From positions 62,001-126,000 of the forward strand of contig CAWUJH010000002.1 of the NCBI GenBank assembly GCA_963922875.1: a stretch of DNA of 64,000 nucleotides, in the 5' to 3' direction. Below are positions 1-8,883 of the stretch, in pieces. Numbering within the stretch: the stretch's first letter is position 1; each line of letters starts with the position of its first letter. Made by a program: the position numbers and the translations under genes. The DNA is from Ketobacter sp963922875 (GTDB taxonomy: Bacteria; Pseudomonadota; Gammaproteobacteria; Pseudomonadales; Ketobacteraceae). The notes beneath the pieces are model-generated. The model ran no database searches. It saw only the letters and a program-made list of their open reading frames with translations, and had not been told where the DNA came from.

Positions 1-327
1 AAGCTGCGTTTTTCCGTTAATACCTTGAAACAACATTCTGCCCAGGTGGTTCTTTAATGGGCTGCCTCTGGTTATGGTGTACTCCACCAGTTTATTGGGC
101 GTAAAACCTGTGACTGTTTCTTCAAACTCTCCTAAGGGTAAAGGAAGTGGGATTGGTGATATCCTGCGCACTGAGCCCAAACCATTGATGTCCTTTTGAC
201 CATCTTTGACTCTTTTTACCCGAGTGTTGAGAATTTTTCCAAATTGTTCGTGGTTTGAGAGTATAGAAAACACTTCTTCAACCGGTGCATTAAATTCCAT
301 ATCAAGTTGTATAAACTGATGGCTCAC
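1..327 (-). CDS. SRPBCC (START-like) family protein, C-terminus off the left edge
   Basis: The first 109 codons are visible, reading leftwards from a GTG at 325-327. An AGGAG lies ten bases upstream of it. The protein opens MSHQFIQLDMEFNAPVEEVF, the usual start of the SRPBCC fold (first beta strand, then the V-E-x-V-F helix). The segment GLGSVRRISPIPLPLGEFEE followed by NKLVEYTITRG is also typical of polyketide-cyclase/lipid-transfer members. These proteins bind hydrophobic ligands in a deep cavity, but the ligand cannot be inferred here. The gene diverges from the CBS-domain gene at 611. The fold is fairly certain; the function is unknown. Confidence 0.75.
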   Translation of the reverse strand, partial: MSHQFIQLDMEFNAPVEEVFSILSNHEQFGKILNTRVKRVKDGQKDINGLGSVRRISPIPLPLPLGEFEETVTGFTPNKLVEYTITRGSPLKNHLGRMLFQGINGKTQL

Positions 328-610
328 AGGGTGTTTACTCCTAGATCTGGCGGTTTGCGTCATTTTAGGATTAATATTGACAAATGGACGCTCTATTTAG
401 GCAATTATAGTTAATTAAACTCGTAATCCCTCGAAAAATATATTGATTATCCGAATTATCAGACAAAACTAAAAAAGAGGTAGCTTATATTGCTACAAAA
501 TAGTTGAGCTTGTTGACAAGCTGTGCGATTGTTCAATGGCAGAAAAGCGCGTAGGGAATCCTGAAAACTATAACTATAATTAAACTAGCTTCGATGAGGA
601 GGTGAAGGTC

Positions 611-1048
611 ATGGTAGATCGTTCTGTATTGGTGGGTGACTACATGAGTCGTAAAGTGATCAGTTTTGATCTACGAGATGATGTGGGAGATATCGTAGCC
701 ATATTGTTAGAGCATAAAATCAGTGGTGCCCCAGTCCTGGATGAAAACAAGCAAGTGATCGGTTTTATCTCCGAGCAGGACTGTATTAAGGAAATGCTTA
801 ATACAGCTTTCTATTGCGATTTAACCGCTAACGCCAAGGATGTAATGAAGACCCCTGTGGTTTCAGTCAGCCCAGATATGCCAATTTCGGAGTTAGCGCA
901 GCAATTTGATACGGCAAAACCGAAACTTTATCCAGTTGTTGAGGAAGGCAAGCTTGTGGGGATGATTAGCCGCTCTAATGTACTACAAGGTTTGTACGAT
1001 ATAAGTATTCGTTGCCACCATTTAAGCGACCAGAAAACGGCCTTGTAA
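611..1048 (+). CDS. CBS-domain pair protein
   Basis: A 145-residue soluble protein made almost entirely of two CBS motifs, at about residues 10-60 and 75-130. The segments GAPVLDENKQVIGFISEQD and YPVVEEGKLVGMISRSNV are the characteristic second strand-helix parts of each motif. A CBS pair normally binds adenosine nucleotides and acts as an energy sensor, but no enzymatic partner domain is present. The ATG at 611 is chosen because AGGAGG at 597-602 sits eight bases upstream; a GTG at 602 would overlap that ribosome site. It stands alone and is followed by a hairpin. Its target is unknown. Confidence 0.85.
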   Translation: MVDRSVLVGDYMSRKVISFDLRDDVGDIVAILLEHKISGAPVLDENKQVIGFISEQDCIKEMLNTAFYCDLTANAKDVMKTPVVSVSPDMPISELAQQFDTAKPKLYPVVEEGKLVGMISRSNVLQGLYDISIRCHHLSDQKTAL

Positions 1049-1090
1049 GCGTTTTGGTTTTGACAACATGTTGATGTAATTAATAAATAG

Positions 1091-1126
1091 ACCGGTGGCT
1101 TTGATCATTGCTACCGGTTTATTTAT
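1091..1126 (+). terminator. Possible terminator after the CBS gene; rest of the 1049-1393 gap
   Basis: ACCGGTGGC at 1091-1099 can pair with GCTACCGGT, followed by the T-rich stretch TTTATTTAT. The stem has one mismatch and the T-run is interrupted, so this is a weak intrinsic terminator. The gap runs from 1049 to 1393. A 63-codon open frame at 1095-1286 covers much of it but has no recognisable product and starts inside the hairpin, so I do not call it. Nothing else is seen before the ribosome site TGGAG at 1381. Confidence 0.4.
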
Positions 1127-1393
1127 GGTGGAATTTGGTGGAAAAATAAACAATCCTATCCTATACACCGAAGCCAAATTCTATTGCTTTATTTTCCCTT
1201 CAGATGGTTTAAAATGCTTTAGATTCTCAGGGTTTACAAAGGTCTACAATTCTTCACATAATCCACTCAGGATGCTCACGTATTAATGATCAGAGCTTTG
1301 CTATATTGCTAGGATCAAATTCGAAATCACACGTTAACAACTTAACTGGTATCGGTTTCCTGTAATGGCTTTATTTCTTCTGGAGATTTGCGA

Positions 1394-3637
1394 ATGCTGC
1401 AAGAGGCATCTCAAAATCTGAGTATGACACTCGATTGGGGGGATAGCGCGCGCCAGTCTCAGGGGCGAAATAACGCTCTAGCAGAGGGCTATAGCGAAGA
1501 CGATATTAAAAATGGCTTTCGCATCGACATAGGCTTCCCGAAAGCAGCTTTCGGTGACCGTGTCAAAATGTTATTGGCGGCGGCGTTTTCTGTATTTATT
1601 CCCGTATTATTTCTCCTAGCCTTAGTGGTTTTATTGGTGTTTTCTGTTCAGGCAACGGCCAGTGCTTTCTGGAATCAAAGCCCAGCGCTGCCATTTGTTC
1701 TGTTTGGTGACCTGCTGTTTGCTTGCCTTATCATGGCATTCGTACGTTGCTTAACCAAAAAGCGCGGCGATAAAATTCACTTTGAAATTAACGATGATGC
1801 GCAACCAGAGCTGCACGCGTTTATTAATCATATCGCCACGTTGTTACACGGCCCAGCGCCAACCTCGGTAAAGCTGGATGCGGAGGTGGGGCTGATACTA
1901 AGGCCTGCTTCGTTGAAAGATGCCATTGGTGGAACGGGGCCTGAAGTTATCATCGGTTTGCCTTTGCTTTACGGTCTCAGTGCCCGCCAGTTAGCGGGTG
2001 TTATCGCCCATGCCTATGCCGGTTACAGTCGGGAAGCAAGATTGTACGGGTATCCAATTCTTTGCACGATTGATCGTTGGTTGTTTGCCCAAACAGCGGC
2101 TGGACGCTCGCGGGAGTGGGCGCGAAATAAATTTCGATATAGCAGCACGGCTTGGATAGATGTAGTTTTGGCGCCTTTTGACGTAATCGTGCAAGGCTTA
2201 TTCTATACAATTTATCGAATTGTGAGCGCCATGACCTTTGAGGTTAGCCGTAAGGTGGACATGGCTGGGGATGTTTACAGTGCTCGTATTGCAGGGTCAA
2301 CCGAATTTCGCTCTACTCAATTCCGTTTGCGATCCTTGCATTATGGCCAGCAGCACGCCATTCAAGAGTTGGTCAATAGTTGGAAAAGCAGACGTTTGTC
2401 CGATAATTTTCCAGCTTTAGTCGTTGATCATGCTGATACACTTCAGTTGTCTTTACGACCACGATTAATCCAGGAAATGGAAGAGCTGGTGACACCGTTG
2501 ACCCGCAGTCGAATAGTGGATTTGGGACGTATTGTGCACGTGGAGCATACTCAAGAGGAAGGTGCCTGTTACCTTTTAGGGTCGGCAATATCCCTGCTTC
2601 GTGACCTTGCTGCAGTTTCACGTAAGGTAACTCTCAGCCAGTATAAGTATCTTGGTATCAATCACCCCGATGAATATGCAACCCAGAAAACCCAATCTAT
2701 CCAAAAGGCAGAGCGTGAGAAAGCACGACTGCACGAGGTTTTTTGTGGGCTGGAGCGTAGTTCGCGAGTGGTAAGAATTGACGACTTTGGCATCTTATCC
2801 GAAATACCCATTGCTGAGCGCTGTGCGGAATATCAAAATATACTTAAGCGTTTGCGAGCGGAAGAATCCAATATCGGACATTTGGCTCAAGCTATTCAAG
2901 GTTACGAGTTTCGCAAAAATTTAATGCATACACGAAAAGTGGTAGAGACCTGTAAAGGTGCGCCGGATTCCGTGACCCGAGAGTTAGAAGTGCAGTGGTT
3001 GGCTTTGATCAAAGATCAAAGTGATTTTAAAATCCAGCTTAATGCTATTGAGCACCAATTTGCCCGTCGCTCAGCGCTGGCGTTGTCCTTGGCTCTAGAT
3101 TCTGAAGCTGTCCAGGACATTTTGCAAATGAGCCGGCGCGAATTAAGTGGCCACTTTGCGCGACTTACAGAAGCGTTGAATTACCTAAATCGCTGTTTTG
3201 AAAGTATTCAGCGGCTGCGATCATATACTCAGGTCCTTGGGCAATTGTTGGTTGAATCAGATGACGACAGCAAGCCTTTTGCCCAAGTGGCGGCGATGTC
3301 GACCCGATACCAGAAGTACTTGTTAATAGAATTGGATGCTCTAATGAAAGTTTTCGGGAGCGTAACCTATCCTTTGGGCGGTATTTCCTATCTCAGTGGT
3401 GGTATGCAGCATGAGGATGTGGATTCGTTAACTGTGGCGGATGTTATTGTTAACGACGTAGCGGACATAGATTCAGCGTCTACTTGTGCAGAAGCATGTC
3501 ATCGAGTGGCAAATGCCGTGTGCCAGTATATTGATAACCTCAATGAGCAGTTGCAACAGCGCGTGGCGAGCGTTTTGGTGGGGGTGGAGCAGGCTTATCA
3601 AATGGAAGCTGAGGTTTCACCCGTTTCACCCAAGTAA
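1394..3637 (+). CDS. M48 metallopeptidase-like membrane protein, zinc motif lost
   Basis: A 747-residue protein. Two hydrophobic segments (about residues 60-90 and 98-120) are followed by a region very like the M48 family: VIIGLPLLYGLSARQLAGVIAH. In active relatives the next residues form the HExxH zinc site (H-E-F-G-H). Here they are HAYAGY at residues 206-211, so the catalytic Glu and the second His are both gone. The remaining 500 residues are mostly helical, with no recognised domain. By family knowledge this is a catalytically dead relative, perhaps a scaffold or regulator. ATG 1394 is preferred to TTG 1388 because TGGAG at 1381 is well spaced. Its last 40 bases overlap the tail of the convergent TetR gene. 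Confidence 0.72.
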   Translation: MLQEASQNLSMTLDWGDSARQSQGRNNALAEGYSEDDIKNGFRIDIGFPKAAFGDRVKMLLAAAFSVFIPVLFLLALVVLLVFSVQATASAFWNQSPALPFVLFGDLLFACLIMAFVRCLTKKRGDKIHFEINDDAQPELHAFINHIATLLHGPAPTSVKLDAEVGLILRPASLKDAIGGTGPEVIIGLPLLYGLSARQLAGVIAHAYAGYSREARLYGYPILCTIDRWLFAQTAAGRSREWARNKFRYSSTAWIDVVLAPFDVIVQGLFYTIYRIVSAMTFEVSRKVDMAGDVYSARIAGSTEFRSTQFRLRSLHYGQQHAIQELVNSWKSRRLSDNFPALVVDHADTLQLSLRPRLIQEMEELVTPLTRSRIVDLGRIVHVEHTQEEGACYLLGSAISLLRDLAAVSRKVTLSQYKYLGINHPDEYATQKTQSIQKAEREKARLHEVFCGLERSSRVVRIDDFGILSEIPIAERCAEYQNILKRLRAEESNIGHLAQAIQGYEFRKNLMHTRKVVETCKGAPDSVTRELEVQWLALIKDQSDFKIQLNAIEHQFARRSALALSLALDSEAVQDILQMSRRELSGHFARLTEALNYLNRCFESIQRLRSYTQVLGQLLVESDDDSKPFAQVAAMSTRYQKYLLIELDALMKVFGSVTYPLGGISYLSGGMQHEDVDSLTVADVIVNDVADIDSASTCAEACHRVANAVCQYIDNLNEQLQQRVASVLVGVEQAYQMEAEVSPVSPK

Positions 3638-4251
3638 GTATCGGCAACTGCTTCCAACATATCCCGTGATTCTGCAGACAGATACGGCGTAAAAAGCGAC
3701 ATAATCTGATAGACGCCTTGGCCAAGTTCATCACTGGCAAAAGTGCTGGCCATATTCCTAATATGCTGATAATTAAGCCAAAATGTTCCCGTAATTACCA
3801 TGCTTGTGGCTAGCTTTTCAGTTTCGATAGGGTTTATTTTTATAGCCTGTAGATCAGACAGCATTGTAATAACATTAAGACAGCATTCTTTTTTCTTGTC
3901 TAAGATTCGATTAAACCTTTTCTGCAACTTGTTGTTGCGTTCCAGTAAGGTGGCTGAATCACGATAAAGAAAGCGGTATTCCCATATTTTTTCCAAAATT
4001 AGATGTACAAGCATCCAGTAGTCCATCATCTCCAGATTAGAATTCAGAGGTGTCTGCAGTACTTCGTAAATGCTGTTCTCAAATGATTGGAATAATTCAA
4101 AGACAATTTCATCTTTATTGCGGAAATGGTAGTACAAATTGCCAGGACTGATTTCCATTTCATTGGCAATGTCAATGGTGGTGACGTTGGGTTCACCACA
4201 CAGATTAAACAAGTCTTGGCTTGTAAGAAGAATTCGGTCGCGGGTTTTCAT
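3598..4251 (-). CDS. TetR/AcrR-family transcriptional regulator
   Basis: A 217-residue protein with an N-terminal TetR helix-turn-helix (about residues 1-50): TTIDIANEMEISPGNLYYHF, then NKDEIVFEL. The ligand domain contains ILEKIWEYRFLYRDSATLL, a W-x-Y-R-F-x-Y-R-D pattern I associate with one broad TetR C-terminal subfamily (Pfam PF13972, from memory). The 3' end overlaps the convergent M48-like gene by 40 bases. The gene diverges from the GAPDH gene with a 293-base spacer carrying an inverted repeat, so it may regulate itself, gap, or both. The effector is unknown. The ribosome site upstream of ATG 4251 is poor. Confidence 0.85.
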   Translation of the reverse strand: MKTRDRILLTSQDLFNLCGEPNVTTIDIANEMEISPGNLYYHFRNKDEIVFELFQSFENSIYEVLQTPLNSNLEMMDYWMLVHLILEKIWEYRFLYRDSATLLERNNKLQKRFNRILDKKKECCLNVITMLSDLQAIKINPIETEKLATSMVITGTFWLNYQHIRNMASTFASDELGQGVYQIMSLFTPYLSAESRDMLEAVADTYLGETGETSASI

Positions 4252-4298
4252 TCTTATTTAATGGTGATTGTGGGCAAAGTGGAGCCTTTCATTTTTAG

Positions 4299-4315
4299 GG
4301 TAAGAATACGTTACC
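4299..4315. promoter_or_regulatory. Inverted repeat, candidate TetR operator
   Basis: GGTAA at 4299-4303 and TTACC at 4311-4315 form a 5-7-5 inverted repeat, 48 bases upstream of the tetR start codon in the spacer shared with gap. Size and position fit an autoregulatory TetR operator, but the arms are short. This is inference from position only. Confidence 0.35.
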
Positions 4316-4420
4316 ATTCACTGGAAGTCATTATTTGTCTCGGTTATAAGTCCTAAGCTACTGAATTTGGCTGCTATCTATTGCTGGCCTTGAATTTGCT
4401 GTCGATAGACCTGCGCCAGG

Positions 4421-4449
4421 TTGATGATTTTTTCCCTGAAAATGATAAT
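4421..4449 (+). promoter_or_regulatory. Candidate sigma-70 promoter for gap
   Basis: TTGATG at 4421-4426 and GATAAT at 4444-4449 are separated by exactly 17 bases (4/6 and 5/6 consensus matches). Transcription would start near 4456, giving a leader of about 90 bases before the GTG start of the GAPDH gene. Confidence 0.5.
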
Positions 4450-4544
4450 ATGCGCACCAAATATTCGGTAAGTGCCAGTGGACCCCTGTGCTTTTACCGG
4501 TATCAATGGTACTTGAAACCTACAAAACCTAAAGGTATTGACCC

Positions 4545-5990
4545 GTGGCAGATAAGTCTACTCAACATTTGCAGTCTTGGATAAATCGTGAAGCGCTCGC
4601 CGAATCTATGATCCCGATGATTGGCAAGTTATATCGAGAACATAACGTCGTTACATCCGTATATGGACGTCCCGTCATCAATCGATCGGTGATAGATCTC
4701 ATCAAAGCTCACCGCTTTGTCCGTCAGCTTCAGGGTCAGCCCTTAGATGTTTCTGAAACCTATCCGGTTTTGGAAGCTTTATCCAAGTTAAATCTTGGTC
4801 CAGCCCGAATTGATATTGGTAAATTGGCGACCAAATACAAAAACGAAGGTGGCAAGCAAGAAGTCGCTGACTTTGTGCGCAGTGAAGTTGCCGATGCGCT
4901 GGATCCAAGTGCAAAGTCACTGGCGCCACCGAAAGATGTTGTGCTCTACGGTTTTGGTCGTATCGGTCGTTTAGTTGCTCGAATATTGATCGAAAAATCC
5001 GGCGGTGGTGCAGGTCTTCGCCTTAAAGCCATTGTTGTTCGTAAGGGCAACGCTGAAAATGATCTGTTGAAACGAGCAAGTTTATTGCGCAGAGATTCAG
5101 TTCACGGGTCATTTGGTGGCACAATTTCTGTGGATCAGGAAAACAACGCGATCATTGCCAATGGCAATTATATACAGGTGATTTATTCGAGTGATCCTAC
5201 CACTGTAGATTACACCCAGTACGGTATCGATAATGCCATCGTGGTGGATAATACCGGAATTTGGCGTGACGAAGCCGGTCTTGGCCAGCATTTGAAGTGT
5301 CCTGGTGTCAGCGAAGTAATATTGACGGCGCCAGGCAAGGGCGAAATTAAGAATATCGTTATGGGCGTAAACGATTCGCTGATCACCAGTGATGACCATA
5401 TTCTTTCTGCCGCCAGTTGTACGACTAACGCGATTGTTCCTGTGCTTAAAGTGGTTAATGATCTCTATGGTATTGAGAATGGCCATGTGGAAACTGTGCA
5501 CTCCTATACAAATGATCAAAATTTGATCGATAACTACCACAAAGGTAATCGTCGTGGGCGAAGTGCACCACTGAACATGGTTATTACTGAAACCGGTGCC
5601 GCAAAAGCCGTTGCCAAGGCATTACCAGAATTAAAAGGTAAGTTAACCGGTAATGCGATTCGAGTGCCAACGCCAAATGTTTCCATGGCGATCTTGAATC
5701 TAACCCTTGGTCAATCTGTAAGTGTTGAAGAGATCAACACCAAGTTGCGTGAAGCTTCACTCGAAGGTCCATTGCGTAAACAAATTGATTTTGTTAATTC
5801 CCCGGAAGTGGTTTCCAGTGATTTTGTAGGTTCTCGCTATGCCAGTATCGTCGACGCCGAATCCACTATTGTTAACGATAACCGTTGTGTGCTTTATGTT
5901 TGGTACGATAATGAATTCGGTTATAGCTGTCAGGTAGTTAGAATGTTGCAGAAAATGGCAGGTGTGATGTACCCAGTTTTTCCTAAGTAA
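4545..5990 (+). CDS. gap: Glyceraldehyde-3-phosphate dehydrogenase, long form
   Basis: Oxidises glyceraldehyde-3-phosphate to 1,3-bisphosphoglycerate with NAD(P)+, or the reverse in gluconeogenesis, in the cytosol. The 481-residue protein has an extra N-terminal domain of about 125 residues before the Rossmann motif VLYGFGRIGRLVARIL. That domain is typical of the long GAPDH of pseudomonads rather than the usual 330-residue enzyme. The active-site motif SAASCTTNAIVP places the catalytic Cys at residue 292. HSYTNDQNLID and WYDNEFGYSCQVVRM are also conserved. The start is GTG 4545, nine bases after AAGG. The gene precedes nqrA, as I recall for Pseudomonas. Identity is firm; cofactor preference cannot be read. 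Confidence 0.95.
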   Translation: MADKSTQHLQSWINREALAESMIPMIGKLYREHNVVTSVYGRPVINRSVIDLIKAHRFVRQLQGQPLDVSETYPVLEALSKLNLGPARIDIGKLATKYKNEGGKQEVADFVRSEVADALDPSAKSLAPPKDVVLYGFGRIGRLVARILIEKSGGGAGLRLKAIVVRKGNAENDLLKRASLLRRDSVHGSFGGTISVDQENNAIIANGNYIQVIYSSDPTTVDYTQYGIDNAIVVDNTGIWRDEAGLGQHLKCPGVSEVILTAPGKGEIKNIVMGVNDSLITSDDHILSAASCTTNAIVPVLKVVNDLYGIENGHVETVHSYTNDQNLIDNYHKGNRRGRSAPLNMVITETGAAKAVAKALPELKGKLTGNAIRVPTPNVSMAILNLTLGQSVSVEEINTKLREASLEGPLRKQIDFVNSPEVVSSDFVGSRYASIVDAESTIVNDNRCVLYVWYDNEFGYSCQVVRMLQKMAGVMYPVFPK

Positions 5991-6004
5991 GCCCAGTTAT
6001 AAAA

Positions 6005-6301
6005 GGGCTGACTTTTACATTCGAGCGATCAGTTCGGTGCCCAGTCAGCCCATATCCCATATAGATTCCTAATTATACGTAATTAATCTGCCTCTCAGCT
6101 GGTCAATTCATGCGAAGCAATTTATAATCCGCCGGCGAAAAACAGGTTAAACCGTTGGGCTTGGTCCAACACTAAGCGAACGTGCTTCATGTGTGTAAAT
6201 GGTTTAAAGTGGCTGTTAAGCAAGAGAAAATCATCAAGCGCTAAGGCACGTTCCAGAATTAGGGTGAGCTGGATCAGGCATTATTTACAAAATAGTGATC
6301 C
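6005..6301. repeat. Two inverted repeats in the gap-nqrA spacer (5991-6345)
   Basis: The 355-base spacer has no gene. GGGCTGAC at 6005-6012 pairs with GTCAGCCC at 6044-6051 around a 31-base loop. It has no T-run, so it is at best a weak terminator or mRNA-end structure for gap. Nearer nqrA, GGATCA at 6271-6276 and TGATCC at 6296-6301 form a second inverted repeat about 45 bases before the nqrA start, where an operator for the nqr operon could sit. I could not identify a convincing -35/-10 pair for nqr. Confidence 0.35.
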
Positions 6302-6345
6302 TGGTTCTTTTGTACAGCAATTCAAATAAATGTGGTTAAGGGGCT

Positions 6346-7680
6346 ATGATCAAGATCAAACGAGGTCTGAATCTCCCCATTAGCGGTTCACCAAAGCAGG
6401 TCATCGAGCATGGCCCGGCGATTCGAACGGTAGCCGTACTGGGAAGTGACTACGTGGGTATGAAACCCACAATGCATGTCAAAGTAGGGGATCAAGTAAA
6501 GAAAGGCCAAATTCTTTTTGCTGATAAAAAAACGGAAGGCGTGATCTTCACAGCGCCAGCCGCAGGAACTATTTCAGCAATTCACCGCGGTCAAAAGCGA
6601 GTGCTTCAATCAGTAGTTATTGATGTGGCAGGTGACGAAGAAGAAACCTTTGCAGCTTATGCTCCTTCAGAATTAAGTAGCCTCAGCCGCGAGCTGGTCG
6701 AGGATAACCTTATTAAATCGGGGCTGTGGACTGCACTCAGAACACGACCTTACAGTCGCGTGCCAACCCCAGGCTCAGAGCCAAGTTCGTTGTTCGTGAC
6801 CGCCATCGATACCAATCCCCTGGCGGCAGATCCTGCGGTAATCATCAAAGAAGATGTAGTGGCCTTTCAGCAAGGTTTGGATGTGTTATCCAGTTTGGTG
6901 AAAAAAGTTTGGCTGTGCAAGGCGGCAGGTGCCAGTATCGGCGGCAATGGTATCGCCGAAGAAGTTGAATTTAATGGGCCGCACCCAGCAGGCTTGGCGG
7001 GTACTCATATTCATTATCTTGATCCGGTTTCTAATACTAAGAGCGTCTGGTATATAAACTACCAAGATGTGATTGCTATTGGTAAGTTGTTTACCACCGG
7101 CTCGTTGAATACGGATCGGGTGGTTTCAATCGCGGGTCCTCAAGTAAACAACCCGCGCTTAGTTAAAACGCGCTTGGGTGCCAGTATCGACGAGTTATTG
7201 GCGGGCGAGTTGATTAGCGGAGATAACCGTTGTATTTCAGGTTCAGTGTTGGCGGGCGCAAAAGCTCAGGGCCCCTTCGCTTTTCTCGGCCGGTACCATC
7301 TGCAAGTTTCTGTTTTGCAAGAAGGTCGAAGCCGCAATATGCTGGAGTACCTATGGTTAGGCAAAAACAAGCACTCCGTTTTGAACGCCTTTATCTCCAG
7401 CCTTAACCCCGGCAAAATTTTTTCCTTTACGACCACTTCAAATGGTAGCCCAAGAGGAATGGTACCCATTGGTGCTTACGAAAAAGTCATGCCGTTAGAT
7501 ATTTTGCCAACGCAGTTGTTGCGCTCACTGATTGTGGGCGATACCCAGACTTCACAAGAGCTTGGTTGTCTTGAACTTGATGAAGAAGATGTCGCGCTTT
7601 GTACTTATGTTTGTCCGGGTAAGTACGAATATGGTCCGATCTTACGTGACAATTTAGAACGTATTGAGAAGGAGGGTTGA
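6346..7680 (+). CDS. nqrA: Na+-translocating NADH:quinone reductase subunit A
   Basis: Peripheral cytoplasmic subunit of NQR, the six-subunit pump that oxidises NADH, reduces ubiquinone and exports Na+. The 444-residue length matches the family. It starts MIKIKRGLNLPISGSPKQ, as NqrA does, and has the N-terminal biotinyl-like segment (KVGDQVKKGQILFADKK and TAPAAGTISAIHRG). No membrane helix is visible. The ATG at 6346 directly follows AAGGGG. It is the first gene of an operon running through nqrM, with 3 bases before nqrB. NqrA has been linked to quinone binding in biochemical work on Vibrio. Certain. Confidence 0.98.
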   Translation: MIKIKRGLNLPISGSPKQVIEHGPAIRTVAVLGSDYVGMKPTMHVKVGDQVKKGQILFADKKTEGVIFTAPAAGTISAIHRGQKRVLQSVVIDVAGDEEETFAAYAPSELSSLSRELVEDNLIKSGLWTALRTRPYSRVPTPGSEPSSLFVTAIDTNPLAADPAVIIKEDVVAFQQGLDVLSSLVKKVWLCKAAGASIGGNGIAEEVEFNGPHPAGLAGTHIHYLDPVSNTKSVWYINYQDVIAIGKLFTTGSLNTDRVVSIAGPQVNNPRLVKTRLGASIDELLAGELISGDNRCISGSVLAGAKAQGPFAFLGRYHLQVSVLQEGRSRNMLEYLWLGKNKHSVLNAFISSLNPGKIFSFTTTSNGSPRGMVPIGAYEKVMPLDILPTQLLRSLIVGDTQTSQELGCLELDEEDVALCTYVCPGKYEYGPILRDNLERIEKEG

Positions 7681-7683
7681 TCG

Positions 7684-8883
7684 GTGCTGCGTAAATTTTT
7701 TGATAATTTGGAGCCCCATTTCGAGAAAGGTGGCAAGTATGAAAAGTACTATGCTATCTACGAAATGTTCGATACGTTCTTTTTTAGTCCCGGTACTGTA
7801 ACTCATACCGGTTCTCATGTGCGCGATGGTATTGATCTCAAGCGTATAATGATTACAGTATGGGCCTGTACTTTTCCCGCCATGTTTTTTGGTATGTACA
7901 ATGTCGGTGCGCAAGCCCTGACTTTTATGGCTGAGAATGGCCTTGCGGCAGAAAACAACTGGCGTTTCATTTTTACCGACTTACTGACCGGCTATAATCC
8001 AGGCTCAATTTGGGATTGCATTATTTATGGGGCGGCGTTCTTCCTTCCTATTTATATCGTTACCTTTGCCGTGGGTATTGCGTGGGAGATTATCTTCGCA
8101 GTCAAGCGGGGCCATGAAGTCAACGAAGGGTTTTTCGTTACTTCCGTTCTGTTTGCCCTAACCTGTCCGCCTTCGATTCCTCTCTGGCAAGTTGCTTTGG
8201 GTATATCGTTTGGTGTGGTGTTGGGTAAAGAAGTTTTCGGTGGAACCGGGAAGAACTTTTTGAATCCCGCGTTAACCGGCCGCGCCTTCCTGTTTTTTGC
8301 TTATCCAGCTTATATGTCTGGCGATACAGTTTGGACTGCGGTAGACGGCTTCTCTGGAGCGACGGCATTAAGCTTGGCTTACCAGGATGGTATGCAGGGT
8401 CTGCAAGGTTCATTGACTTGGTTTGATGCATTTTTTGGTAACATGCAAGGTTCCATCGGTGAAACTTCTGCCCTGGCCATTCTTCTTGGTGGCGGATTCC
8501 TTGTACTTATGGGAATTGCCTCATGGCGTATTGTGGGTGGTGTATTTTTAGGTACGGCAATTATGGCCATGATATTCAATGCCACCGGTAGCGACACTAA
8601 TCCGATGTTTGAGATACCTTTTTATTGGCACTATGTCCTCGGTGGTTGGGCTTTCGGTACCTTTTTTATGGCAACCGATCCAGTTTCTGCCTCGATGACC
8701 GACGCCGGCAAATGGGCCTTCGGAATTCTAATTGGTGTGATGGTGATGTTGATTAGAGTGGTAAATCCGGCTTTTCCAGAAGGAATGATGCTAGCCATTT
8801 TATTTGGTAATTTATTTGCCCCAACCATCGACCACTTCGTGATTCAGGCCAATATAAAGAGGAGGCTAGCGCGCAATGTCTAG
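7684..8883 (+). CDS. nqrB: Na+-translocating NADH:quinone reductase subunit B
   Basis: The largest membrane subunit (399 residues, about ten helices), carrying riboflavin and a covalently bound FMN. The flavin-attachment motif D-G-F-S-G-A-T-A-L-S is present at residues 221-230, with the acceptor Thr at 227; ApbE encoded downstream would attach the FMN. The N-terminal amphipathic segment LRKFFDNLEPHFEKGGKY is typical. The start is GTG 7684, with AAGGAGG about eight bases upstream, inside the end of nqrA. The 3' end overlaps nqrC by 8 bases, indicating translational coupling. Certain. Confidence 0.98.
   Translation: MLRKFFDNLEPHFEKGGKYEKYYAIYEMFDTFFFSPGTVTHTGSHVRDGIDLKRIMITVWACTFPAMFFGMYNVGAQALTFMAENGLAAENNWRFIFTDLLTGYNPGSIWDCIIYGAAFFLPIYIVTFAVGIAWEIIFAVKRGHEVNEGFFVTSVLFALTCPPSIPLWQVALGISFGVVLGKEVFGGTGKNFLNPALTGRAFLFFAYPAYMSGDTVWTAVDGFSGATALSLAYQDGMQGLQGSLTWFDAFFGNMQGSIGETSALAILLGGGFLVLMGIASWRIVGGVFLGTAIMAMIFNATGSDTNPMFEIPFYWHYVLGGWAFGTFFMATDPVSASMTDAGKWAFGILIGVMVMLIRVVNPAFPEGMMLAILFGNLFAPTIDHFVIQANIKRRLARNV

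Noticed and set aside
444..461. Imperfect palindrome TGAT...ATCA upstream of the CBS gene, resembling an FNR/Anr box
   Set aside because: The half-sites are 10 bases apart instead of 4 and only 14 of 18 positions are symmetric; no basis for naming a regulator.
1095..1286. 63-codon open frame after the CBS gene
   Set aside because: It starts within a hairpin, has no ribosome site, no recognisable motif and unusual composition; likely chance.
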